64,000 bases of DNA. It comes from Sinorhizobium alkalisoli (GTDB taxonomy: Bacteria > Pseudomonadota > Alphaproteobacteria > Rhizobiales > Rhizobiaceae). Numbering within the stretch: the first letter of the stretch is position 1; every line of letters starts with the position of its first letter. The stretch spans positions 992,001 to 1,056,000 of the forward strand of contig NZ_CP034910.1 in the NCBI RefSeq assembly GCF_008932245.1, read 5' to 3'. A program made the translations under genes and the position numbers. The notes under the pieces were generated by a model. It was not told the origin of the DNA. It did no database searches and worked only from the letters and a program-made list of their open reading frames with translations. Shown piece after piece: positions 27,491 through 36,135 of this stretch.

Positions 27491-29641
27491 ATGGCAAAGG
27501 CCATTCAGAAAATCACCCTCGACCGGTCGGAAGATATTCCCTTCGACAAGCTCGAACTCTCGCAGAAGAACGTGCGCAACATCAAGGCGGGCGTTTCCAT
27601 CGAGGATCTCGCCAGCGATATCGCCCTGCGTGGGCTCCTCATGAGCCTGAACGTCCGGCCGATCATCGGCGAGAATGATGAGGAAAGCGGTCGGTACGAG
27701 GTCCCCGCCGGCGGCCGCCGCTACCGTGCGCTCGAACTGCTGATCAAGCAAAAGCGCATGGCGAAGACGGAACCGATCCCCTGCATCGTCAAGCGCGGCG
27801 GCGCGACCTCGGTCGAAGACGATTCGCTTGCCGAAAACGTCCATCGCCTCCAGCTCCACCCGCTCGACCAATTCCGGGCGTTCCAGACCCTGCACCTCCA
27901 GGGCCTTGGCGAGGAGGAAATCGCTGCCCGCTATTTCGTCTCGGTCTCGACGGTGCGCCAGCGCCTGCGGCTCGCTTCGGTCTCGCCGCGGCTGCTCGAG
28001 CTCTATGCGAACGACGAGATGAAACTCGAGCAGGTGATGGCTTTCTCGATCACCAACGACCATGTTCGCCAGGAGCAGGTCTGGGATACGGTGTCGCGGT
28101 CAACTGTCCAGGAACCGTATTACATCCGCCGGCTGCTCACCGAATCCGCGGTGCGCGCCGCCGACCGCCGCGCTGTCTATGTCCGTCTCGAAACCTACGA
28201 GGCTGCCGGTGGCGTCGTCATGCGCGACCTCTTCGATGAGGACCAGGGAGGATGGCTCCAGGATCCGGCACTGCTCGAGCAGCTCGTGTTCGAGAAGCTG
28301 AAGACCGACGCCGAACAATTGCAGGCCGGAGAGGGCTGGAAGTGGGTTGATGCTGCAATCGACTTTCCCTACGGCCACACGTCGGGCCTGCGCCGGTTCT
28401 ACGGTGAGCGGGCGGAATTCACCGAAGAAGAACTCGCTCGCCATGATGCAGTGAAGGCGGAGTACGACAAGCTCGACGCGGAATATGCTGAAGCGGCAGA
28501 CTATTGCGAGGAAACGGAAACCCGCCTGGAGGAACTCGGCAACGAGCTCGATCGGCTGAACGACCGTACCTATGTCTTCGACAGGGACGAGGTCGCACGC
28601 GGTGGTGCCTTCATCTCGCTCGGCGCCAGCGGCGAGCTGAAGATCGAACGCGGCTTTGTTAGGCCCGAGGACGAGCCTGTCGTCGAGACCGAAGAAACTG
28701 ACGCGGATGGTCACGATGGCGAGGGCGATGATGCGGACGCGGCTTCCACGGCCGGCGGAGTGTCGATCAACGGCAAGCCGGTCGCCGTCGAGCCGCCGGA
28801 GGAGGACGATGACAGGATTCGTCCGCTGTCCGACCGCGTCATCGAAGACCTGACGGCGGCGCGCACCGTGGCGCTCCGCAACGCCCTCGCCAACGATCCG
28901 GTCATGGCCTTCGTTGCCGTCCTGCATATCTTCGTCCTGAAGACGTACTTCGCCTACGGCTACGGCTCGGACTCCTGCCTGGAGGTCACGCTTCAGAGTG
29001 CGAAGTTCACTCAGACGCAGGGACTGGGCGATACGGCCTGGGCGAAGGAGATCGAGCAGCGCCATGAGGCGTGGGGCCACGATCTTCCGAAGAATGCCAG
29101 CGAGGTCTGGGACTATCTGATCGCGCTCGATGAGGTCAGCCAGGAGGCGTTGTTCGCACATTGCGTCTCGCTGTCCCTCAATGCCGTCGTCCAGCCGTGG
29201 AACCGGCGGCCTGCGGCGATTGTGCATGCCGAGCAGGTCGCCCGCTCGATCGGCTTCGACATGGTCGGGGCCGGCTGGTCGCCAACGGTCGACAACTACC
29301 TCGGTCGCGTCACGAAGGCCCATATCCTGCAGGCGGTACGCGAAGCAAAGGGCGAGCAGGCGGCGCAGCTCATCGATCACCTGAAGAAACAGGACATGGC
29401 GCGCGAAGCCGCCCGGCTGCTGGAAGGCAGCGGATGGCTCCCCGAGCCGCTGCGGCTCGTGGTCGATGAAGCTCCAGCCGAGGACGGCAACAACGGCGCG
29501 GATGAGGTCATCGAGGACAACCCGACCGAAGGCGCCGGCGTCGACCCACCGGCATTCCTGACCGAGGGCGCCGAAGGCGCTGACACGGCTCCCGAGGATT
29601 CCGATCACGAAGAGCATCGCCAGCTCGACGCTGCGGAGTGA
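27491..29641 (+). CDS. ParB/RepB-like partition-type protein
   Basis: A 716-residue protein. The N-terminal ParB nuclease-like domain carries VPAGGRRYRALELLIKQKRM and LAENVHRLQLHPLDQFRAF. A helix-turn-helix follows at EEEIAARYFVSVSTVRQRLR (about 135-160). The long C-terminal half is acidic (residues about 400-440 are rich in Asp and Glu) and of unknown role. Proteins of this size are typical of the conserved accessory block of rhizobial plasmids and differ from the classical 330-residue RepB. No ParA/RepA is adjacent, so a direct partition role is uncertain. It may instead regulate transcription or act in the recipient. A strong terminator follows. Confidence 0.85.
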   Translation: MAKAIQKITLDRSEDIPFDKLELSQKNVRNIKAGVSIEDLASDIALRGLLMSLNVRPIIGENDEESGRYEVPAGGRRYRALELLIKQKRMAKTEPIPCIVKRGGATSVEDDSLAENVHRLQLHPLDQFRAFQTLHLQGLGEEEIAARYFVSVSTVRQRLRLASVSPRLLELYANDEMKLEQVMAFSITNDHVRQEQVWDTVSRSTVQEPYYIRRLLTESAVRAADRRAVYVRLETYEAAGGVVMRDLFDEDQGGWLQDPALLEQLVFEKLKTDAEQLQAGEGWKWVDAAIDFPYGHTSGLRRFYGERAEFTEEELARHDAVKAEYDKLDAEYAEAADYCEETETRLEELGNELDRLNDRTYVFDRDEVARGGAFISLGASGELKIERGFVRPEDEPVVETEETDADGHDGEGDDADAASTAGGVSINGKPVAVEPPEEDDDRIRPLSDRVIEDLTAARTVALRNALANDPVMAFVAVLHIFVLKTYFAYGYGSDSCLEVTLQSAKFTQTQGLGDTAWAKEIEQRHEAWGHDLPKNASEVWDYLIALDEVSQEALFAHCVSLSLNAVVQPWNRRPAAIVHAEQVARSIGFDMVGAGWSPTVDNYLGRVTKAHILQAVREAKGEQAAQLIDHLKKQDMAREAARLLEGSGWLPEPLRLVVDEAPAEDGNNGADEVIEDNPTEGAGVDPPAFLTEGAEGADTAPEDSDHEEHRQLDAAE

Positions 29642-29665
29642 CCCCGTCCTCAAACCACTCCACCC

Positions 29666-29690
29666 AAGGCCCGGAACCGCGCCGGGCCTT
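29666..29690 (+). terminator. Rho-independent terminator after the ParB-like gene
   Basis: AAGGCCCGG and CCGGGCCTT form a perfect 9-bp stem with a 7-nt loop, followed by CTTGCTTTT. It lies 25 bases after the ParB-like stop codon. Confidence 0.8.
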
Positions 29691-29719
29691 CTTGCTTTTC
29701 CGGACTAGGAGAAAACTGT

Positions 29720-30190
29720 ATGTCCGCATCACTCATTTTCGACATTGCAGCGCTCGGTTCGTTGGCCCGCCGGTTCCGACGGGCAGCCCAAAGCGCCCGC
29801 CCGCTTCACGAAGAAGCTCGCCGCGTGGGAACGACGCAATGGCGTCGGCCGCATCGTGCGCAAGGAGCCTCGTCGGGAGCGGCCGACCTACAGCAGCTCG
29901 CCATGCTTTAGCCTGCATGAAGGAAACTTCGGCGAGGGCGGCGTCCTGGTGCCGGTCATGCGCACCTGTGGGATCGAAAGCGATTTGAGCTTCCGGGTGC
30001 TGGAACGCCTCAGACCCGGTCAGGTCTGCGTCGTTCAGGTAGTCGGCGATAACGTCGAGTTGCTGCATCTGGCCGATAATCGCGACGCCGCCGAACGTTG
30101 GCTCGCCAGGCCGGCTATCGCCGCGCTCGTATTGAAGAGGTCGCGGCCGACGAGGTCAGCGCGGATGCCGTCGAAGGACGAGCCACGTGA
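29720..30190 (+). pseudogene. Conserved plasmid hypothetical protein with two compensating frameshifts
   Basis: The start MSASLIFDIAALGSLAR lies in one frame (ATG 29720). The middle part, PKAPARFTKKLAAWERRNG to VELLHLADNRDAAERWLAR, is in a second frame. The end, GYRRARIEEVAADEVSADAV, returns to the first frame and stops at 30188-30190, overlapping the next ATG (TGATG). The product would be about 156 residues if the shifts near 29770 and 30108 were corrected. Either the gene is mutated or there are two indel errors in the sequence. The coherent ends and operon spacing argue that the shifted layout is not the original. Function unknown. Confidence 0.55.
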
Positions 30191-30372
30191 TGCACAACGA
30201 CACGCATGAGGAAATCGAGCGCATCGCCGGCGAAGCCGGCTGGGACAGCTTCCCGCTGCTGATTAGTCTGGGGGCCGAGGAGAAAGACCTTTCCCGCAGC
30301 CTGATTGACCATCTCTCGGGTCTTGCCGCCGACGAGGACGAAACCGACGACGAACAACAAAGCGGCGATTGA
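30190..30372 (+). CDS. Small acidic hypothetical protein (60 residues)
   Basis: A short acidic protein beginning MHNDTHEEIERIAGEAGWD with the stretch FPLLISLGAEEKDLSRSLI and ending in DEDETDDEQQ. The ATG overlaps the stop of the previous gene (TGATG), which suggests translational coupling. It is typical of the small conserved proteins in rhizobial plasmid accessory blocks. Function unknown. Confidence 0.6.
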   Translation: MHNDTHEEIERIAGEAGWDSFPLLISLGAEEKDLSRSLIDHLSGLAADEDETDDEQQSGD

Positions 30373-30401
30373 GCCACTTTCCACCATGCTTTCAATCACA
30401 T

Positions 30402-30428
30402 GGCCCGGCTCCGACAGGAGACCGGGCC
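30402..30428 (+). terminator. GC hairpin between genes
   Basis: GGCCCGG (30402-30408) pairs with CCGGGCC (30422-30428) over a 13-nt loop. It is followed only by mixed sequence, so it may attenuate or protect mRNA and not fully terminate. Confidence 0.5.
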
Positions 30429-30452
30429 GTCGCCATTTCGAGGAGCATCGAG

Positions 30453-30845
30453 ATGATTCAATGGGCAAAATCCTGCTCATACGACGACGAGCAGAAGTGT
30501 CGCTTCCATTCCACCACCCGGTCCCGGCTGAAGAAGCTGGCGGCCGAACATCTTGCAGCCGGTTCCTACGAGATCCGGTCCAACAAGGCGGGGATCGCCG
30601 CCAGTGGCGAGATCACGCTGCACCACGAGCAATTCTACCTGCAGGTCGGGCAGTTCGACCTGTCGCCCGGCCACGGCATCCTCATCCGCACCTGCAAGGG
30701 GCGGAAGGATTTCACCGGTGGCCCCAACCACTTCGTCGGGCTCCAGCTGCTCGACGACATACCCGCGCTTGCCGCCAGCGTCCGCATTATTACCGGCGTT
30801 GGGCGATCATCCGACGCGACCGCGGCGCGCAGTCACGCCGCCTGA
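30453..30845 (+). CDS. Conserved plasmid hypothetical protein (130 residues)
   Basis: A soluble protein starting MIQWAKSCSYDDEQKCRFHS, with stretches KLAAEHLAAGSYEIRSNKAG, EITLHHEQFYLQVGQF and GGPNHFVGLQLLDDI. It belongs to the accessory block common to rhizobial conjugative plasmids. No motif gives a function. The ATG at 30453 with GAGGAGCATCGAG upstream is preferred. An in-frame extension to 30369 crosses the hairpin and overlaps the end of the previous gene. Confidence 0.65.
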   Translation: MIQWAKSCSYDDEQKCRFHSTTRSRLKKLAAEHLAAGSYEIRSNKAGIAASGEITLHHEQFYLQVGQFDLSPGHGILIRTCKGRKDFTGGPNHFVGLQLLDDIPALAASVRIITGVGRSSDATAARSHAA

Positions 30846-31034
30846 GATCATCACGCACCCATCCCGAACCAGTGACTGCGAAGCTGCAAACCCGCGCATC
30901 CTCCGATGCCGAGAGAGGGGGAGGAGGGCAGGTGACAGATGCGGCTTCGGGAGACCCGAGAGAGAGTCTTCCGCCTTCGCTTGCGTTGCCGCGCCGATCC
31001 GGTGCCGCGGCGCCGATCCTGCATCCACCTCACC

Positions 31035-31066
31035 AGCCCGGGTGGCGCAAGTGCGGCAACCGGGCT
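31035..31066 (+). terminator. GC hairpin with T-rich tail before the DUF932 gene
   Basis: AGCCCGG (31035-31041) pairs with CCGGGCT (31060-31066), followed by CTTTCGTTT. It lies in the leader of the DUF932 gene, so it could attenuate as well as terminate. Confidence 0.55.
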
Positions 31067-31089
31067 CTTTCGTTTCAGGAGACTTCATC

Positions 31090-32280
31090 ATGAACACTAT
31101 GGTTTCCAGTTCCCGGTCCGTATCCGGCGGCTTCAAGGTCGACATGTCGCGCGGCGAGCGCATTGGCCGCGTCTCATCCGAGTGGTTCTCGCGCCCCGAC
31201 GACGAGCGCTTCCTGTCGCTCTCCGACCTTCATCGCGCGGTCAGCGCCCGAACCGAGCGCGCCCGGGTTCGAACGGTCGAAAGCGCGGAGATCCGCGTGG
31301 AAGCGACCCGCGACAATGCCGAGAGCATCTCCCTCATCGTCCCAGGCGAACGTCAGCCGCTGGCGCCCACGCACTGGAGCTACGGGCAGCTTTGCAGCCT
31401 GGTCGGTGCGCCGGCAAGCTATATGCGCCAGTTGCCCGCGCCGCTCGCCGCCATCAACCTCCAGCACGGCCTCCTCAACAACCGCTCAGAACTGGTGAAA
31501 ACATTGGAGATGGATGACGGCCACGTCGAACTGCGGGCAGTGACCAGCCCCGAATACGGCCGCATTTGGGACCATGAACTGATCGCGGCCATCATGAACA
31601 TCGCCGGCAACGGCACCGGGGATTCGATCTGGAAGGTGCCCGGTGTCCTCGACTGGTCGACGATGACCCACAATCCCTTCGTCGACATCACCAAGGCCAC
31701 GACGACGCTCTATGCCAGCGACCGCGATGTCTTCGTCTTCCTGGTCGACGACACGCACCCGATCGAGGCCGGTCGCCTGCCGAACGGCGAACCGGATCTC
31801 TACTTCCGCGGATTTTATGCGTGGAACTCCGAAGTCGGTTCGAAAACGCTTGGGATTGCAAGCTTTTACCTGCGCGCTGTCTGTGCCAACAGGAATCTAT
31901 GGGGCACCGAAAATTTCGAGGAAATCACCATCCGGCACTCGAAGTTCGCGGCGCAGCGCTTTGCCCACGAGGCAGCACCCGCGCTGGCGAATTTCGCCAA
32001 TTCCTCGCCGGCGCCCTTCATCGCCGGCATACGCGCGGCGCGCGAACGGGTCGTTGCGCGCAACGACGAGGACCGCTCGGATTTCCTGCGCAAGCGCGGC
32101 TTCTCGAAGGCCGAGACCGGCAAGATCATCGAAACGGTGCTTTCCGAAGAAGGACGTCCGCCGGAATCCATCTTCGATTTCGTCCAGGGCATCACGGCGC
32201 TCGCCCGCGGAAAGGCCCACCAGGACACACGGCTGGAACTCGAAGGCAAGGCACGAAAGCTGCTCAAAAGCGCCGCCTGA
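31090..32280 (+). CDS. DUF932 domain protein (phage/plasmid-like)
   Basis: A 396-residue soluble protein of the DUF932 family (phage/plasmid-like protein). Family-like stretches are YGQLCSLVGAPASYMRQLP, LRAVTSPEYGRIWDHEL, NPFVDITKATTTLYASDRD and YFRGFYAWNSEVGSKTLGIA. The biochemical role is unknown. Relatives sit near relaxase and single-strand binding genes on many conjugative plasmids. The ATG at 31090 follows TTTCAGGAGACTTCATC. A terminator follows the gene. Confidence 0.85.
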   Translation: MNTMVSSSRSVSGGFKVDMSRGERIGRVSSEWFSRPDDERFLSLSDLHRAVSARTERARVRTVESAEIRVEATRDNAESISLIVPGERQPLAPTHWSYGQLCSLVGAPASYMRQLPAPLAAINLQHGLLNNRSELVKTLEMDDGHVELRAVTSPEYGRIWDHELIAAIMNIAGNGTGDSIWKVPGVLDWSTMTHNPFVDITKATTTLYASDRDVFVFLVDDTHPIEAGRLPNGEPDLYFRGFYAWNSEVGSKTLGIASFYLRAVCANRNLWGTENFEEITIRHSKFAAQRFAHEAAPALANFANSSPAPFIAGIRAARERVVARNDEDRSDFLRKRGFSKAETGKIIETVLSEEGRPPESIFDFVQGITALARGKAHQDTRLELEGKARKLLKSAA

Positions 32281-32321
32281 TTGCGGTCCGCTCACCAGCA
32301 CGTCCCCATCCTCCTTCATCG

Positions 32322-32343
32322 CCCGGCCGTTGCGCCGGGTTTT
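32322..32343 (+). terminator. Rho-independent terminator after the DUF932 gene
   Basis: CCCGGC (32322-32327) pairs with GCCGGG (32334-32339) over a 6-nt loop, followed by TTTT. Confidence 0.7.
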
Positions 32344-32390
32344 CGCATTCACGGAAAGACAATGCCATGACCAATCTCGGGAGACACACC

Positions 32391-32834
32391 ATGAGAACCG
32401 CCAAGACCTATCTCGTAGAACCGCTGATCGGCACGATCCGCATCGTATCGATACCCGCCGAAAACCGGTTGGGCGTCATCCGCAGCCTGATCGAATGCGA
32501 CCTTATCGACATGGTCCGTATCGACGAACGCCACGCCATCGTCGTCGACGATAGCGGTCTCAGCGAAACCCTGCCCTGCGTGGCGGAACTTGAGGGCTAT
32601 GCGTCTCCGCTGGCCGGCAATCTCCTGATCACCGGTACGGACGACAACGGCGAGACCATCGATGTCGAAACCGAGATCGACGAGATTGCCGCCCGTCTTA
32701 CCATCGTCAGGCCGGTGCTGCATCCGGTCTTCGAAACACTGAGCGGCCCGCTTATCTTCGGCTCGCGGCTGGCCGCCATGGAGGTGAGAATCGAGCGCAA
32801 CTCGCCCAAGGTCGTCAGCGAAAACAGCAACTGA
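32391..32834 (+). CDS. DUF3846-like hypothetical protein
   Basis: A protein of about 147 residues starting MRTAKTYLVEPLIGTIRIVS. The order of RLGVIRSLIECDLIDMVRID, AIVVDDSGLSETLPC, GNLLITGTDDNGETIDVETE and FGSRLAAMEV is reminiscent of DUF3846-type proteins of plasmids and phages. Function unknown. The ATG at 32391 has a GGGAGA ribosome binding site. The ATG at 32367 is possible. Confidence 0.6.
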   Translation: MRTAKTYLVEPLIGTIRIVSIPAENRLGVIRSLIECDLIDMVRIDERHAIVVDDSGLSETLPCVAELEGYASPLAGNLLITGTDDNGETIDVETEIDEIAARLTIVRPVLHPVFETLSGPLIFGSRLAAMEVRIERNSPKVVSENSN

Positions 32835-33193
32835 TCGTCGCGCCCCAATTACGTTTGTCCCGATCGAATGTGCTGGACGCAGGTCCAAAGCGATTATCCA
32901 ATGATATCCGTGGGCTTCTGCTTTGCTACCGATCCAGACGACATCGGCCTCATCGTGCCGTCGTCATCCTGGCCGGCGTGTTCGCTCGCGACCTGATCGA
33001 TGGCCACATTCAGGTCGATCTTTCCCCCAAGTGGGGCGCTCCTTTCGGGACAGACTGCGCCGGTTCTTAATCTCGACGATGAACGGTTTTTCTCAGGTTT
33101 CATGAAGCACCGCGGGAGAGAGGGGGCTTCGACAGGGATGAGGTGCTCTTGTTCGCCTCGCTCTGTCAACGCCCCGAGCCGTTCCTGCAGATA
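32835..33193. other. Intergenic region, no gene seen
   Basis: About 360 bases between the converging DUF3846-like and DUF1173 genes. No conserved protein, tRNA or clear terminator was recognised. Confidence 0.5.
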
Positions 33194-34384
33194 TCAGGGG
33201 AGTTTCGGCATTTCGCCCTCGGCCACCCGCCAGATCCAGGGTGCGATCTCCGGTCTAGTGTCGATCATACCGGTGAGTGCGTGCTCGTATTCAACTCCGG
33301 CGCTCGCCGGCACGATGAACATTGCGATGGGGGCGGGCTTCTGCTCCGGCAATGTCACCGACACGATCGGCGCATCGCGCGGCAGGTTGAAGCGCAGCCC
33401 CTTGACGCTCTTTCGCTTGAGATGTCCGAGCTTTTCCAGCAATCGCAATTCGTGGATGTCCTCGAATGGCAGCCAGTGCTCGTTGACCACCATCAGGGCG
33501 ACCTCTTCGACCGACGCGATGCCGGCGGTCGAGATGCCGAAGGTGGCGATCACGATCAGATGGAACGCCTCGTTCGATCGCCACAGTTCGAGTTCGGTCT
33601 CATAGCGGGCTGCAAGCCGTCGCCATGCGCCGTCCTCGATCATCAGAGGGAAGGGCATGTGCCGCACGACGATCCTCTGTCCCTCGCGCGCCGGGGAAAA
33701 CTCCTTCACCTCGGCCACGATGATCATCAGCTTGCGCGGTCCCGAACCCGTCGCTTGCACAGCCTTGAGCGCCGCGGCGCGCCGAGCGGCGATTCCGTCC
33801 TTGTCCTCCGGCTGGAACAGCTCCGGCACGTAGAGCATATCGCTCAGGGGAACGCCCCTTGTAGTCATCTGCGAGGCGGCATTGATAAGGCTGGTGCGCA
33901 CCCGGCCCCAGCCGCGACGGCCGGCCCAGGTAGAGCGCCATTCCGTCAGTTCGCCCGCCTCCCACAGATAATGCAGCATCGCCTTGAGTGACAGTTTTTT
34001 GGGCTCGCTGCGAATGCCTGGCTCCGATGGCTCTGTCGGTGCGGTCGGCGCCGAGCGTGGCCCGCGTTTCGTCAAGGAAAAATCGAGCTTCAGGCCGGCC
34101 TTGCCGCTGGCGTCGATCTGGATCGCGGTGCCGATCAGGGGACCGAGACCGGAGAGCTCGTAGGGCGGCTCATAGGAGGGGCAGGCAGGATCGTGGTCAC
34201 GTCCAGACAACGGCATGCGTTTGATGAGATACTGGTCGTCCATCCGTGCGATATACATCGGAACCGGTGACACCGTGCACATGCACATCGGTCGAAGCCG
34301 CTGGTCGTAAGCGTGCGGAAGCAGCGTCTGGAGTTCCCGGTCGCGCTCATCCAGCACTCGGTCGCCGATCACAAACTTGCGCAT
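33194..34384 (-). CDS. DUF1173 domain protein
   Basis: A 396-residue protein recognised as the DUF1173 family of conjugative plasmids. It begins MRKFVIGDRVLDERDRELQ and contains the cysteines in RPMCMC and PACPSYEPP (possible metal ligands), MLHYLWEAGELTEWR, GRVRTSLINAA and HWLPFEDIHELRLLEKL. Function unknown. The start at 34384 is preferred to an upstream in-frame codon. The region in front carries a palindrome also found in front of traC/traA, suggesting co-regulation with transfer. Confidence 0.85.
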   Translation of the reverse strand: MRKFVIGDRVLDERDRELQTLLPHAYDQRLRPMCMCTVSPVPMYIARMDDQYLIKRMPLSGRDHDPACPSYEPPYELSGLGPLIGTAIQIDASGKAGLKLDFSLTKRGPRSAPTAPTEPSEPGIRSEPKKLSLKAMLHYLWEAGELTEWRSTWAGRRGWGRVRTSLINAASQMTTRGVPLSDMLYVPELFQPEDKDGIAARRAAALKAVQATGSGPRKLMIIVAEVKEFSPAREGQRIVVRHMPFPLMIEDGAWRRLAARYETELELWRSNEAFHLIVIATFGISTAGIASVEEVALMVVNEHWLPFEDIHELRLLEKLGHLKRKSVKGLRFNLPRDAPIVSVTLPEQKPAPIAMFIVPASAGVEYEHALTGMIDTRPEIAPWIWRVAEGEMPKLP

Positions 34385-34463
34385 GCCTCTCCTCCTCGTC
34401 GTCTCGCTGGAAGGCAAAACCCTTCGGTCATCCTCGGAAGTATGTACACGAACACCGCCCCCT

Positions 34464-34487
34464 ATACTATCTCAAATCTGATAGTAT
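34464..34487. promoter_or_regulatory. Palindrome ATACTATC-N8-GATAGTAT, copy 1
   Basis: A perfect 8-bp inverted repeat with an 8-nt spacer, in the divergent region between the DUF1173 gene (minus) and the small-ORF/Toprim genes (plus). The same TACTATC-N8-GATAGTA element lies between traC and traA (43530-43551). It is probably the operator of a dimeric repressor. Confidence 0.6.
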
Positions 34488-34622
34488 CTGGGGCGTGCCT
34501 GCGGTCGGCTGCGAAAGGCGGGGGCGGCACGGTCTGCGCCAGAGGAAGAGAGTGGCCGGCCGGGAGTGGGCGGGAGAGGAGCTGGAGGGGAGGTCTCCGG
34601 CGGCCCGCTCTGGAGTCTATCG

Positions 34623-34781
34623 ATGATGATCTATCGCCTGCAGTCGCTCATGCCTTCACTGGGCAACCTGTTTCTCGACTTTCCAGCCCGCTTCTTCGTG
34701 CCGACGACCGAGGACCGCCCGGCGATCCTCTCGAAACTGATGCAGCGCTACCGCCTGCTCGACATCGTTAGCCGGTCGTGA
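34623..34781 (+). CDS. Small hypothetical protein (52 residues)
   Basis: A possible short gene reading MMIYRLQSLMPSLGNLFLDF followed by PTTEDRPAILSKLMQRYRLL. It stops 13 bases before the Toprim gene. Amino-acid composition and position look gene-like, and GGAG-type bases precede it (CTGGAGTC). No family is recognised. Confidence 0.4.
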   Translation: MMIYRLQSLMPSLGNLFLDFPARFFVPTTEDRPAILSKLMQRYRLLDIVSRS

Positions 34782-34794
34782 TGGAGGTCACCTC

Positions 34795-35844
34795 ATGCTC
34801 TCCGCCTCGGATCTGGCGGATCGTCTCGCACATCATGCCGAGGCGGTCTGCCGACATTACCTGTCCGCCGGCCGGCGAGCCGGCAATTACTGGATTGTTG
34901 GCGACGTCGCCAACAACAACGGCCGCTCGCTCTATGTGCGTCTGACCGGCCCGCGCGCCGGCCGCTGGGCAGACAGCGCGACCGGCCAATATGGCGACCT
35001 GCTCGATCTGGTGCGCGAAACCTGCGGGCTTGTCGATTTTCGCGATGTCGCCGATGAGGCGCGACACTTCCTCACGCTTTCGCAACCCGACCCGGTGTCG
35101 TGCCGCAGGGGCGGTGCCGGCGACCATCCGCCGGTTGATAGGCCGGCTGCGGAGCGCGCGAGACGATTACTTCGTATGACACAGCCCCTCGCGGGAACGC
35201 TTGCCGACAGTTATCTGCGCCAGCGCGCCGTCCTGCGAGGGTCCCTGCACCCGGCCCTGCGTTTCCACCCGTCCTGCTATTACCGGGATCTTGTGACCGG
35301 CTGGACGGCGAGCTTTCCGGCGCTGATCGCCGCCGTGACTGATGGGTTCGGCGCGGTCACCGCCGTCCATCGTACCTACCTTGATCTGGACGGCGTCGGC
35401 AAGGCGAAGGTCGATACCCCCCGCCGTGCCCTTGGCGACCTGCTCGGCAATGCCGTCCGCTTCCACTTTCCCGGTAATGCGCCCGTGCCGGTGATGGCCG
35501 CCGGCGAGGGGATCGAGAGCATTCTGTCGCTGTCGCACGTGATGCCAGGCATGCCGATGGTCTCGGCGCTGACGGCCAATCACCTCACCGCCTTCCGCCT
35601 TCCGGCCGGATGCCTGCGCCTCTACATCGCCGCTGACGCCGACGCCGCCGGCAGGCATGGCATCGAGGGATTGAGCCGCCGCGCGCAGGCGCTCGGGATC
35701 CTGCCGCTCGTGCTCGCCCCGGAACTAGGCGATTTCAATGAGGACCTGCGCCGGCTCGGCCCCGACCGGCTCACCGCCAGCCTCCGGGTGCAACTCGTGC
35801 CAGAAGACAAGCAGGCCTTCCTGCCTTCCGTGAACCGGCCGTGA
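34795..35844 (+). CDS. Toprim-domain protein, primase-like
   Basis: A 349-residue protein. The N-terminal part (about 1-90) reads YWIVGDVANNNGRSLYVRL, GRWADSATGQYGDLLDL, the layout of plasmid primase-like proteins before the catalytic domain, although the zinc-finger cysteines are lacking. The C-terminal Toprim fold has the glutamate in MAAGEGIESILSLS and the aspartates in LYIAADADAAGRHGIEGL. It probably acts on single-stranded plasmid DNA after conjugation, or in replication. The ATG at 34795 follows GGAGGTCACCTC. Confidence 0.85.
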   Translation: MLSASDLADRLAHHAEAVCRHYLSAGRRAGNYWIVGDVANNNGRSLYVRLTGPRAGRWADSATGQYGDLLDLVRETCGLVDFRDVADEARHFLTLSQPDPVSCRRGGAGDHPPVDRPAAERARRLLRMTQPLAGTLADSYLRQRAVLRGSLHPALRFHPSCYYRDLVTGWTASFPALIAAVTDGFGAVTAVHRTYLDLDGVGKAKVDTPRRALGDLLGNAVRFHFPGNAPVPVMAAGEGIESILSLSHVMPGMPMVSALTANHLTAFRLPAGCLRLYIAADADAAGRHGIEGLSRRAQALGILPLVLAPELGDFNEDLRRLGPDRLTASLRVQLVPEDKQAFLPSVNRP

Positions 35845-36135
35845 GGTACGTTGCAGGCGAGGCAGGTCCTTGCCGGTCGCCGTTCTGGTTGGCGCGCCCG
35901 CGGGCCTGCCGGGAGGCGACCCTTACCATGTGGCTGTCGGGCCTTCAGCGGGTCAGTCGGGTTTCTTCCCCGCGCCGGCTGAGCCGGCGCTCCTCGCGGG
36001 CCAAGAAACCCTCTTCCGCCGCCCGGCGCTTCGCTGGGCCGCGGCGCTCAAGCGCCGCGGTTCCGGCCCGCCACCCCATGGAGAGGGATCGCCGTCAGGC
36101 CGCGAGAGGCGCGGCCGCAACCGACGGAGACCATC
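35845..36135. repeat. Intergenic leader with successive GC hairpins
   Basis: A perfect 8-bp stem GCGCCGGC/GCCGGCGC (35972-35979 and 35983-35990, loop TGA) is followed by a weaker one (GCCCGGCGCTTCGCTGGGC). A 10-bp stem CCGCGGCGCT/AGCGCCGCGG follows at 36039-36060. No gene is seen. The stems could form a structured 5' leader of the DUF2493 gene or end the Toprim transcript. Confidence 0.6.

Noticed and set aside
27491..29641. repABC replication origin
   Set aside because: The ParB-like protein is much longer than RepB, and no RepA or RepC gene is nearby.
28100..29653. A 517-codon minus-strand frame
   Set aside because: It is antisense to the ParB-like gene and has no recognisable motif.
35972..36060. 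CRISPR-like repeats
   Set aside because: These are single hairpins of different sequence, not direct repeats with spacers. No cas gene is present in the window.
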